From positions 172,956 through 236,955 of the forward strand of contig JAQXEZ010000006.1 in NCBI GenBank assembly GCA_029250605.1: DNA of 64,000 nucleotides, in the 5' to 3' direction. Shown here in pieces: positions 52,908-61,541 of the stretch. Positions within the stretch are counted from its first letter, which is position 1. The number at the start of each line of letters is the position of its first letter. Source of the stretch: Candidatus Thalassarchaeaceae archaeon (GTDB lineage Archaea; Thermoplasmatota; Poseidoniia; Poseidoniales; Thalassarchaeaceae). The position numbers and the translations under genes are program-made. The notes under the pieces are model-generated. The model was not told where the DNA came from. It worked only from the letters and a program-made list of their open reading frames with translations, and did not search any database.

Positions 52908-54650
52908 GTGGAAATACCCGCCCAACTCAGTTCCATGCTGGATGGCTCAATGGGCCCGACCAAGCAGAAGGCTGCCCGGCTGGTAGTCGATTTGGCCTCC
53001 ACAGCAGGCGCCACTGAGTACATTCCAGTGGACAACGCGCATGTTTCAGGAGTCAGCGTGATCACTGGGGGCCATGGCCTGAGGCGATTCCTTTCGGACC
53101 TCTCAGGGGATCCAGAAGGCGTGGTCTCAATTCCAACAACCCTCAATTCGGCTGGATGCGATCACGAGAAGATGGAGGAGATGGGTATTGACTACCCCGA
53201 CTTCCTCGAGCAGCAGTTTGAGATCATCCACGCTTACTCCGAACTTGGAATTGAGGCGACTCTGTCTTGTACCCCATATGATCGTGGGATGGAGAGTTCC
53301 GAGGGCATAGGGTCCTGGGCCGAATCAAACGCAGTTTGCTTCTCTAACTCCTACACTTCGTTGGTTACAAACCGTGAGTCAGGTCTCTCAGCCCTGGCAA
53401 CAGCCCTCACCGGATGGGCTCCGAAGTGGGGTTTGCACCTCGAATCAAACAGGAAGCCGAACATCCTGGTAAATGTCGAGGCGGAGATGTCCAACCTAAC
53501 TGACTGGAGCATCCTCGGAGATTGGATGGGCAAGCAGATAATGCCGAATTGGGACCTGCCTTGGGGTCCCATGCCAAGATTCGTGGGCCTCCCAAGGGCA
53601 AGCTTCGAGATGCAGAAGGCATTGACTGCATCAGCAGCAAACTATGGCTGCCCAATGCTCTGGGCAGATGGAATCACGGCCGATTCCCCGGAAGTGGGAT
53701 CATTCCAGGGCGAGCTCACGTTCACCAGGGAGGACCTCGAACAGAGATACAGGGACCTCTCACCAAGGGGGAGGGTCGATCTGGTGGTGATCGGATGCCC
53801 TCAGGCCAGCGTGGGGGAGGCCAGAGAAACAGCAGCAGCAGTTAGGGCAAGGATGGAATTGGGTGAAGCCATCCCTGATCGCAGGCTTTGGTTGTTCATG
53901 AGTTCCCACAATTATGACTTGATTTCCGCAGATGGGACTCTGGATTTGCTCGAGGAGGCAGGTGCCTTGGTGCTAAAGGACACATGTCCCGAGGTAACTC
54001 CATACAACCGCTCGAAGTACAATCACCTTCTGACCAATTCCCTCAAGGCGGAACACTACCTAACCAGTGGCCTGAATCGCATCCCCACTAGTGTCGCCAC
54101 AATTATCGAATGTGTAGCCCATGCGTTTGACGACTCTCTGGTTGATGGCCCCCCTCCCGAGTTAGGTGGTCATTCTGCTACTCCGATACACACTGCTAAG
54201 ACCCATCAGGACGCCCCCTTCGATTCAATGGGCAGGGGCATCCCAAGCCAGACCCAGTGGGAGGTATCCGGCAAGGCCTTAGTCACTGACGTGCCAATTA
54301 CCTACTTGGGATACGTGAACAGGGACACGGGGGAGATAGAGGAGCCCGGTCACCCTCTAGATGGCGTCCCAGTCAAGGACACCGTCCTGATTTATCCGAA
54401 GGGGTCGGGATCCACAGTAGCACCCTTCGTCCTGATGGGCCTAATCTACACCGGCTACGGGCCCATGGCCATCGTGAACCGGGATGTGTGCCCCCTCACT
54501 CTCCCAGCTGCATCTCTACTTGGGGTCCCCTACGCTCATGGATTCCAGGACGACCCGACTATCCGAGTGAACACGGGAGACGAAGTCTCACTGTCCCTTT
54601 CTGATGGCGAAGTCACTCTCAGGGTTGAGGCACGCTCGACCGAGGATTGA
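52908..54650 (+). CDS. Fused aconitase X, candidate phosphomevalonate dehydratase
   Basis: 580 residues with a GTG start. Residues 1 to about 425 are the catalytic aconitase-X (DUF521) part: LDGSMGPTKQKAARLVVDLA, TTLNSAGCDHEKMEEMGIDY, CPEVTPYNRSKYNHLLTNS. Residues about 448-575 are the swivel (DUF126) part: GKALVTDVPITYLGYVNRDTG, HPLDGVPV and YPKGSGSTVAPFVLMGLI with AIVNRD. In archaea these are usually two subunits of phosphomevalonate dehydratase; fused proteins in bacteria can be cis-3-hydroxyproline dehydratases. With a mevalonate kinase in the window, the mevalonate role is favoured. Confidence 0.88.
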   Translation: MEIPAQLSSMLDGSMGPTKQKAARLVVDLASTAGATEYIPVDNAHVSGVSVITGGHGLRRFLSDLSGDPEGVVSIPTTLNSAGCDHEKMEEMGIDYPDFLEQQFEIIHAYSELGIEATLSCTPYDRGMESSEGIGSWAESNAVCFSNSYTSLVTNRESGLSALATALTGWAPKWGLHLESNRKPNILVNVEAEMSNLTDWSILGDWMGKQIMPNWDLPWGPMPRFVGLPRASFEMQKALTASAANYGCPMLWADGITADSPEVGSFQGELTFTREDLEQRYRDLSPRGRVDLVVIGCPQASVGEARETAAAVRARMELGEAIPDRRLWLFMSSHNYDLISADGTLDLLEEAGALVLKDTCPEVTPYNRSKYNHLLTNSLKAEHYLTSGLNRIPTSVATIIECVAHAFDDSLVDGPPPELGGHSATPIHTAKTHQDAPFDSMGRGIPSQTQWEVSGKALVTDVPITYLGYVNRDTGEIEEPGHPLDGVPVKDTVLIYPKGSGSTVAPFVLMGLIYTGYGPMAIVNRDVCPLTLPAASLLGVPYAHGFQDDPTIRVNTGDEVSLSLSDGEVTLRVEARSTED

Positions 54651-54674
54651 TGGCACCCACTCCCTGCAAGGGCC

Positions 54675-56804
54675 ATGGCCGCACGCAATGTTCCTGAACC
54701 CTGCAGGGAACAGGACTGGGGTCTTTTCGAGATTACAAATAGGGATGGTGCAGCCAGAATCGGCAGACTTCACTCCAAGCACGGGGCAATCACCACCCCC
54801 ATGCTACTCCCCGTCATCAATCCCAATCTCAGGACGATCGAGCCCAGGGAGATGTGGGAAAAATTCGGAATCGAGGCCTTGATTACAAACTCGTACGTCA
54901 TTTGGAAGCACGAGGACCTCCGCACTACGGCACTTTCTGATGGCATCCACTCTCTACTCGATTTCCCAGGGGCAGTTGTTACTGACTCAGGAACCTTCCA
55001 GTCATACGTTTACGGTGATGTCGAGGTCGGCCCGGAGGAGATAGTGACTTTCCAGAGGGACATGGGGGTCGACATAGGTACGATGCTCGACGTCTTTGGG
55101 AGGCCGGACATGTCCAGGGAGGAGTTGGAGGGTGCAGTCGAGGAGACAGCAGACCGTGCAGAACCCTCACTCGCGGTCGCTGGTTCCGATATGCTACTGA
55201 ATGGACCCATCCAAGGAGGCACTCATGCTGACCTAAGGGCGCAATCATCGCTCCTAATGGGATCATCCGAGAGCGAAGGCAGAGGGTTCGCAGTACACCC
55301 AATAGGGGGGATAGTGCCTCTGATGGAACAGCAGAGGTACCGGGAGCTCTTCGAGATACTGCTCGCATCCAAGTCCAATCTCCCTCTAGATAGGCCAGTC
55401 CACTTCTTCGGTTGCGGCCATCCAATGCTTTTCCCAATGGCAATCGCCCTCGGAGTCGACTTGTTCGATAGCGCCGCTTACGCGATCTTCGCCAGAGACG
55501 ACCGGCTACTGACTCCTGAAGGAACTGTGAAACTGGGCGACATACAGGAATGGCCGTTCAACTCGCATGCACTATTCGGAACCACTCCCCAGGGAGTCAG
55601 GGAAATGGACAGGGACGAGAGGTCGGTCATACTGGCCAAGCACAACCTGGAAGTCACACAGTCCGAATTGGCAAGATGCCGAGAGGCGATCCGAAATGGA
55701 ACCATATGGGAGTTAGCCGAGAAGAGGAGTCACGCATCCCCCTACCTGAGGGATGCTTTCCTCTGGTTGCAGGAGCAACTGGACGATCCAGACGATGGGC
55801 CAATCGGTGACTCTGTGCTTCGGATGATAGCATCCACCAACCCTCTCAGAGGAGGGGGCGAGGGACTCGGTGATGAAATCGAATTCCGCCCACATATCCT
55901 TCACATCCAAGCACTTCTAGCTACGAGATGGCGTGCCCCGGGGTCTTGGTGGGACTCGACAACTGGCCCGCCAGAGAGGGTCCTATTGATCGAGGGGGTT
56001 CCCCCTCCATGGCGAATCTCCGCTTTGGGTTCGGTGATCGAGCATCTGGTGGAGGAGCCAAGGACGGTCGTGATGGTTTCCACACCAATCGGCCCGATTC
56101 CATTCTCCCTAGAGGACGTCTCCCCATGGTGTCACCTGACAGGTCCAGAAGGTATTTGGGACCCTATTTTCGACGATCAGGAGATTCTCGAAGCCCTCGA
56201 GGAGTTCGGTATCTCGGATGTCCCGCTGATTAGAGAAATCCCACGCGAGGAAGTGGGAGAACAGACCAAGGCAGCAGAGGTCAGAGAGTGGCTAGATAGG
56301 TGCTCAGTAGTCGATAAATTGGCCTTGCTCTGCGCAATCAACCCCTCAGACGGTTGCAAGATGACTGAAGGAATGACCAGCAGGAAGTCTCGAACCGACC
56401 GATTAGTGAATGTCAACTCTGGAGGGCACCACATCCTCTCCCCGAGGCTAACTGATGGTGGTGTCTCACTGACAACACACGGGGCCTCGATCGCGAATGG
56501 CCTGAATCACTCCCCAGTTCCAGAGTTCGGGTCTAGTGGGGAAGACTCAGACTTCCCGGGAATCCCAAGGGTCTGCATCATCGACGATGCAGTGCCATTC
56601 GTGGGCAAGGGGAGGAACGTCATGCATGGCTACATCTCAGGGGCCGACTCACACCTGACTCCAGGTCAGCCTTGCATAGTGATTGACTCAACTGGCGCAC
56701 TGGTCGCCCATGGGACCCCTATCACCACGCATCTTGAGATGTCATTCCTGAGGAAGGGAGTCGCAGTGAAGGTCAGGGAAGGGGCAATGAAGCAGGACCC
56801 GTAA
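54675..56804 (+). CDS. tgtA: Archaeosine tRNA-guanine transglycosylase
   Basis: 709 residues, full archaeal architecture. The catalytic TIM barrel has VTDSGTFQSYVYGDV and FDSAAYAIFARDDRLLTPEG with catalytic Asp. Middle domains typical of ArcTGT follow (WRAPGSWWDS). The C-terminal PUA domain has VMHGYISGADSHLTPGQPCI and DSTGALVAHGTPI. It swaps guanine-15 of the tRNA D-loop for preQ0, the first step to archaeosine. It starts 25 bases after the aconitase-X gene. Confidence 0.95.
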   Translation: MAARNVPEPCREQDWGLFEITNRDGAARIGRLHSKHGAITTPMLLPVINPNLRTIEPREMWEKFGIEALITNSYVIWKHEDLRTTALSDGIHSLLDFPGAVVTDSGTFQSYVYGDVEVGPEEIVTFQRDMGVDIGTMLDVFGRPDMSREELEGAVEETADRAEPSLAVAGSDMLLNGPIQGGTHADLRAQSSLLMGSSESEGRGFAVHPIGGIVPLMEQQRYRELFEILLASKSNLPLDRPVHFFGCGHPMLFPMAIALGVDLFDSAAYAIFARDDRLLTPEGTVKLGDIQEWPFNSHALFGTTPQGVREMDRDERSVILAKHNLEVTQSELARCREAIRNGTIWELAEKRSHASPYLRDAFLWLQEQLDDPDDGPIGDSVLRMIASTNPLRGGGEGLGDEIEFRPHILHIQALLATRWRAPGSWWDSTTGPPERVLLIEGVPPPWRISALGSVIEHLVEEPRTVVMVSTPIGPIPFSLEDVSPWCHLTGPEGIWDPIFDDQEILEALEEFGISDVPLIREIPREEVGEQTKAAEVREWLDRCSVVDKLALLCAINPSDGCKMTEGMTSRKSRTDRLVNVNSGGHHILSPRLTDGGVSLTTHGASIANGLNHSPVPEFGSSGEDSDFPGIPRVCIIDDAVPFVGKGRNVMHGYISGADSHLTPGQPCIVIDSTGALVAHGTPITTHLEMSFLRKGVAVKVREGAMKQDP

Positions 56805-56881
56805 TGGCACGCTCCGGGGATTCATTCAAGTGATTGGAGTATGACCACAGCACGACTCCCGTAGGGAGTCGGTGACGCTCC

Positions 56882-57877
56882 ATGGCCGAAGAAGACCCAT
56901 TCTCCGAAGCCCCGGTCATCACTGCTAAGGGCCTGAGGAAGATGTACGGCCCCCATTTGGCTCTCGATGACATCAATCTGGAGATACCCAGGGGGGCAGT
57001 AGGCATCTTGGGGCCGAATGGAGCAGGAAAGTCAACCCTCTTCAAATGCCTACTGGGACTAATCACCACAACATCCGGGGAGGGCTCGGTACTAGGGCTC
57101 GACATCCGAACCCAGGGGGAGCAGATCAGGTCGAAGATTGGGTACATGCCCGAGTACAACGCACTCGACCCGAACCTCTTCGCAGTAGATCAGGTAAGAT
57201 ACTCCGGAGAGCTGCTGGGAATGAATTCGAAGAATGCCACCCAGAGGGCCCATGAAGTCCTCGAGTACGTCGGCCTCAAGGATCAGAGGTACAGGAAGAT
57301 CGAGACATTCAGTACAGGGATGCTACAGGCCACTAAGCTAGCATGTGCCTTGGTCCACGACCCTGACATCCTGATCTGCGACGAGCCTACCAACGGACTA
57401 GACCAGCGGGCAAGGGGATTCATGCTGCAGACCCTCAATAGGACTGTCAGAGAGGGCAATAGGTCCGTTTTGATGAGTAGCCACGTAATGGATGACGTCC
57501 AGGACCTGTGTGATAGCATTGTGATGATCCACAAGGGGAGGATCGTTGTCCAGAGCAGCATCGAGGACCTTGTCCAGCAAGTGGACAAGGAGATCGAGAT
57601 GGTCATATGGGGCGGGGCCAGCAAGATGGAGTCGGAACTGTCTTCCATGGGCCTAGAGAACAGGAGGCTCGGGAGGGTGATCCGAATCAAGATGGAAAGC
57701 GAGTCAACGGTAGAAAAGGCACTCCAAGCGGCAGTCTCAGCCGGTGTCCAAGTCCGTCAGATGAAGGAATACGAGCCCGACCTGGAAGACATCTTCCTCT
57801 TGGTAATGGATAAGCTGGGCGCACAGATCAAGGGGACTGAGGACCTTATGACGTCAGAGCACACAGGGGGTGACTGA
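56882..57877 (+). CDS. ABC transporter ATPase 1
   Basis: 331 residues. Walker A is LGPNGAGKSTLFKCLLGL, the signature-like motif is ETFSTGMLQATKLACAL, Walker B is ILICDEPTNGLDQRARGF, and the His switch is VLMSSHVMDDV. The C-terminal 80 residues are an accessory domain as in CcmA-type exporters. It energises the permease encoded directly downstream (TGATTG junction). This is the first gene of a five-gene unit. Confidence 0.94.
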   Translation: MAEEDPFSEAPVITAKGLRKMYGPHLALDDINLEIPRGAVGILGPNGAGKSTLFKCLLGLITTTSGEGSVLGLDIRTQGEQIRSKIGYMPEYNALDPNLFAVDQVRYSGELLGMNSKNATQRAHEVLEYVGLKDQRYRKIETFSTGMLQATKLACALVHDPDILICDEPTNGLDQRARGFMLQTLNRTVREGNRSVLMSSHVMDDVQDLCDSIVMIHKGRIVVQSSIEDLVQQVDKEIEMVIWGGASKMESELSSMGLENRRLGRVIRIKMESESTVEKALQAAVSAGVQVRQMKEYEPDLEDIFLLVMDKLGAQIKGTEDLMTSEHTGGD

Positions 57878-58888
57878 TTGTCCGAAGAGCAAGTAGGCCT
57901 CGAAGGGGGCGTGACTCGGATGGAAGCAGCATTCGGCTCGGGTGATGGGGACGAAGAAGCGACTGCCGTGGTAGCGAAGTCCAAAGCGTCCCTCGGACAG
58001 ATCTTCGACCAGAAGTACCGCCCATGGGATGGTGAGCTAGGACCGAGATGGATGAGGAACTATGCCATCTTCAGGCACCACGTTTACGGAGTCTTCACCG
58101 GCAAAGGGCATAGGCAATACCACCCCATGGTAAGGCTCCTGATCCTAATCATCTTCCTAGGATCTCTGACCCCCATCCCCATGCTCTTCCTTTCATCATT
58201 CATCGGCGACGATGGTGGCTTCTTCGAGAAGATGTGGGGGATAAACCGATACAACCTTTGGGGGCAGGTCCTCGGCTACTTCCCTCGGAATCTATGCATG
58301 TGGCCACTGCTAACTGCGGTCGTCGTAGGGGGGATGATATCCGACGACAGGCAGCACGGCACGAGTGCTATCTACTTCTCAAGGCCCATCTCCAGGCTGG
58401 ACTACACTTCCATGAAGTACCTGAGTGTCGCAGTAATCCTCGGATTCGTGATAGTCTTCTCGTACTTCGCATACTACACGAGCGCAATCGTGTTCAAATC
58501 GGAGGGCTGGGCGTATCTGGCTGACACCCTCCCCATCTTCCTCGGGGGGATGCTTGCCGGCATCGTCCTGGTCATCACCTACACCTCAATCGGACTAGCG
58601 CTCTCAAGCATCAGCCAGAGCCGTTTCTTCGCAGCCATAGGATTCCTGAGCATCATCTACGGGACGAAGCTGGTCTCCCTTCTCGTAGAGCTGCAGTTCG
58701 GGACCACGTTCATGTATGCAACCAGCCCATACGACTGCCTTGCCCACATGGGGCAGTTCCTGCTGGGCATCCCCTCCAACTACGAGCACCCGGTCTCAAT
58801 CTCGATCGTCTCCCTCATTGTCATGAACTCAGTCTCGATTTGGCTCCTCGTTTCCCGAGTTACTTCACTGGAGGTGACTAGGGAATGA
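57878..58888 (+). CDS. ABC-2 type permease 1
   Basis: 336 residues with a TTG start that directly follows the stop of ATPase 1. A cytoplasmic N-terminus of about 75 residues is followed by six hydrophobic segments (LLILIIFLGSLTPIPMLFLS, LCMWPLLTAVVVGGMISDD, VAVILGFVIVFSYFAYYTS and others). ISDDRQHGTSAIYFSRPISR is typical of ABC-2 permeases of the NosY/GldF kind. It probably exports a lipid or peptide substrate; the substrate is unknown. It overlaps the next ATPase gene (ATGA). Confidence 0.9.
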   Translation: MSEEQVGLEGGVTRMEAAFGSGDGDEEATAVVAKSKASLGQIFDQKYRPWDGELGPRWMRNYAIFRHHVYGVFTGKGHRQYHPMVRLLILIIFLGSLTPIPMLFLSSFIGDDGGFFEKMWGINRYNLWGQVLGYFPRNLCMWPLLTAVVVGGMISDDRQHGTSAIYFSRPISRLDYTSMKYLSVAVILGFVIVFSYFAYYTSAIVFKSEGWAYLADTLPIFLGGMLAGIVLVITYTSIGLALSSISQSRFFAAIGFLSIIYGTKLVSLLVELQFGTTFMYATSPYDCLAHMGQFLLGIPSNYEHPVSISIVSLIVMNSVSIWLLVSRVTSLEVTRE

Positions 58889-59832
58889 CGATGGAGAACC
58901 AAGACCCCCCAGCGGTCCTGATCGACCAGGTCTCGAAGTGGTACGGGCAGGTAATCGGGATCAACGACCTCTCATTGGCCATCGACGGCGGGGTTACAGG
59001 CGTCCTCGGGCCAAATGGTGCTGGCAAGTCCACTCTGTTCAAGCTGATGATGGGCAGGATAAGGCCCAGCCAGGGCTCTGTCAGACTCTTCGGGGTCGAT
59101 CCCTGGACCAATACCTCACCCTACCGTAGGGTCGGCTATGTCAGCGAGTCGGAGAAGCTCTACGAGTGGATGACAGCGCTGGATTTCGTAACCACCCTGG
59201 CCAGGCTTCATGGGATGACGAGGGAGGAGGCGACTGAGAGATCATCCCACGTCCTAGAATTCGTAGGACTGGCCGACGTCATGCACAAGGAGCTCGGCAA
59301 GTTCAGCAAGGGGATGAGGCAGAGGGTCAAGATCGCGCACGCGCTGGTGCATGACCCCGACCTCATCATCCTGGATGAGCCGCTGCATGGGTGCGACCCC
59401 CTAGCCAGGACCAGCATCATGAGCGTAATCCGCGAGATGGGCGAGCAGGGGAAGACGATCCTCGTTTCCAGCCACATCCTCGAGGAGATAGAGCGAATCA
59501 CCGAGCAGATCGTCATCCTCCACAACGGACGGTTACTCGCAATTGGCAATTTGCATGCGATAAGGGGCCTTCTCGACAAGCACCCCCATAGGATTCTGAT
59601 AAAGTGCGAGGACCCCAGGAGCCTGGCAAACCTATTCGTCTCACAGGAGCCGGTTTTCGGAGTCAGGTTCCCCCGTGAGGGGCAACTGGAGATCCAGACG
59701 AACGACCTCTCGGCAGCGCACGCGGTCCTCCCCTCGATCGTCGTTAACTCAAAGCAGAAGGTCACAAGCATCGAGAACCCGGATGACAATCTGGAATCCC
59801 TCCTTAGCTACCTGATCAAGGAGGGCAACTGA
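58885..59832 (+). CDS. ABC transporter ATPase 2
   Basis: 315 residues. Walker A is LGPNGAGKSTLFKLMMG, the signature is GKFSKGMRQRVKIAHAL, Walker B is LIILDEPLHGCDPLARTS (LHGC replaces the usual TNGL) and the His switch is ILVSSHILEEI. It overlaps both neighbours by 1-4 bases (ATGA at its start, TGATG at its end). It probably pairs with permease 2, so the unit may form a heteromeric four-part exporter or two parallel exporters. Confidence 0.94.
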   Translation: MTMENQDPPAVLIDQVSKWYGQVIGINDLSLAIDGGVTGVLGPNGAGKSTLFKLMMGRIRPSQGSVRLFGVDPWTNTSPYRRVGYVSESEKLYEWMTALDFVTTLARLHGMTREEATERSSHVLEFVGLADVMHKELGKFSKGMRQRVKIAHALVHDPDLIILDEPLHGCDPLARTSIMSVIREMGEQGKTILVSSHILEEIERITEQIVILHNGRLLAIGNLHAIRGLLDKHPHRILIKCEDPRSLANLFVSQEPVFGVRFPREGQLEIQTNDLSAAHAVLPSIVVNSKQKVTSIENPDDNLESLLSYLIKEGN

Positions 59833-61541
59833 TGGACAGCAAGGGCAGGTCCCTCTCGGAGACAGTCTGGACCAGGATGGACAGGAAGGCAGGGGCCATA
59901 ATAGAGCTCACAATGAGGCAACTGAGGCACCGTGTGTCGACATGGGTGGTGCTTGGCGTCGGTGCGCTACTGATGGCGCTGCTCCTGACCTTCTACGTCG
60001 ATTCGGTGAGGGAGACATTCGAACCCATCGACAACGATGGCGACAGCGAGGACAATGACGGCGATGGATATCCAATGGGCCAGGAGAGGAAGTGGGGGAC
60101 CCCGGACTGGGACTCGGATCTGTACCCGGGAGCAAGCGTCTTCGTCCCTGAAAGCGACATAGACTGGAACGACGCGGACCGAACGGTCGCTCTCAACAAG
60201 TCATGGGAGGGGAGCGCATTCTTCGAGGCCTCATGGGTCGACGACCAATACTCCGGAGAGTGGTGGGATAGTCATGTCGACTGGAATCTGAACCAAGAAG
60301 GAGTCCCGGAACTAACCGATTGCTCCGATTGGGAATTGGACGACATCCTCGGCTCAATCTGGTCCGAGGCCTGTGACATGGGGGACGACGACGGCGATGG
60401 GATGAACACCTACTACGTGGCAGGGAAGTGGAGGGGGACGGGAATCGCCACCGTGCCTGAGAATTACTACCTGCTCTGGGGCGACTGGACGGAGGAGGTA
60501 TACGTCGAGCCAGACTCACCAGAGATGTACATCAACGAAGACGGGATAGACTGCTTCAACGGCTTCGCCCTCCGAGGGCCAGACTGGGAGGAGAGCCGAG
60601 TCGACTGCCCATCAGAGACCAGACTCTCGGGGAGCCATGGGTTCGACAACGACGGCGATTGCCTTGCTATGGATGACGGGAGCGGCAACGACGACAACGG
60701 GAACGGCATCACCTGCGACGTCCAATGGATCGCGTCAAACGGCGTCGTGACGTGGATCGAAGCGGACGACCTGGTCGATGAGGATCCCGACGAGCAGGAG
60801 TACATAGGGGAGCTCGGGCATCGGACATTCGTCATAGCGGTCGGCAAGATGGCCTTCGTCATCCTGCTGGGGCTGTTCATCCCTCTGTTCCTGTCCCTCG
60901 GCCTGGTCAGGGACGAGACGGAGAACGGCACCCTGCACCTGCTTCTCTCGAAGCCGATCCACCGTGCCGAGTTCATCATCTACCGATTGTCCGGGTACAT
61001 GGCGATCTCGGGCACCTACGTGATCGGGCTATCCCTGATTGTGGGCCTGATTTCGTCAGCACTCGGTCCCGGGGACCAGCTGATACGCCTCTCGGACATC
61101 CCGGTCTGGATAGGGATAGGTGTCGCCACGACCCTGGTCCTAGCTGCGTACGGCTCGATGTTCAACGCGATGGGGCTGATCTCCCCCAAGTACGGGGTCT
61201 ACCTCTGCATAGTCTTCGGGATGTGGGAGTTCATGATGGGGAGCTTCTCCATAGTCAACCCCAATTGGACCGTGGCAAGCGTCTCGATATCGCACTGGGC
61301 CCTCCAGATGATCGATGCAGTCGTCCTGCTCGCCTGGCCGGACACCATCCAGTGGGCCGAGATGGACAACGCGTTCGGGATAGGATCCGGCCTCTCCGTG
61401 TTCTGGCAGCCCCCGGTCCACACATTGGGAACCGCATCCGCTGGAATCGCGCTCCTGAACAGCGTCCTCGTCCTGTTGGCCGTAACCGTCGCATGGGTCT
61501 TCATCGCGAAGTCGGTATTCAGCCGCAGGGAGATAATGTGA
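59832..61541 (+). CDS. ABC-2 type permease 2 with Asp-rich ectodomain
   Basis: 569 residues. A first helix (STWVVLGVGALLMALLLTFYV, about 37-57) is followed by a large outside domain (about 58-330). This domain has repeated acidic loops (DNDGDSEDNDGDGYPM; GDDDGDGMNTYY; DNDGDCLAMDDGSGNDDNGN) that resemble Ca2+-binding thrombospondin-3 or EF-hand loops. Five or six more helices follow, with LVRDETENGTLHLLLSKPI, the ABC-2 coupling motif. Such a large metal-binding insert is unusual for an ABC-2 permease and suggests substrate handling outside the cell. Confidence 0.88.
   Translation: MDSKGRSLSETVWTRMDRKAGAIIELTMRQLRHRVSTWVVLGVGALLMALLLTFYVDSVRETFEPIDNDGDSEDNDGDGYPMGQERKWGTPDWDSDLYPGASVFVPESDIDWNDADRTVALNKSWEGSAFFEASWVDDQYSGEWWDSHVDWNLNQEGVPELTDCSDWELDDILGSIWSEACDMGDDDGDGMNTYYVAGKWRGTGIATVPENYYLLWGDWTEEVYVEPDSPEMYINEDGIDCFNGFALRGPDWEESRVDCPSETRLSGSHGFDNDGDCLAMDDGSGNDDNGNGITCDVQWIASNGVVTWIEADDLVDEDPDEQEYIGELGHRTFVIAVGKMAFVILLGLFIPLFLSLGLVRDETENGTLHLLLSKPIHRAEFIIYRLSGYMAISGTYVIGLSLIVGLISSALGPGDQLIRLSDIPVWIGIGVATTLVLAAYGSMFNAMGLISPKYGVYLCIVFGMWEFMMGSFSIVNPNWTVASVSISHWALQMIDAVVLLAWPDTIQWAEMDNAFGIGSGLSVFWQPPVHTLGTASAGIALLNSVLVLLAVTVAWVFIAKSVFSRREIM

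Noticed and set aside
61223..61537. N-terminal extension of the 61.5 kb protein
   Set aside because: The segment is inside permease 2 in another frame and its translation is Arg/Pro/His-rich, typical of a shadow in G+C-rich DNA.
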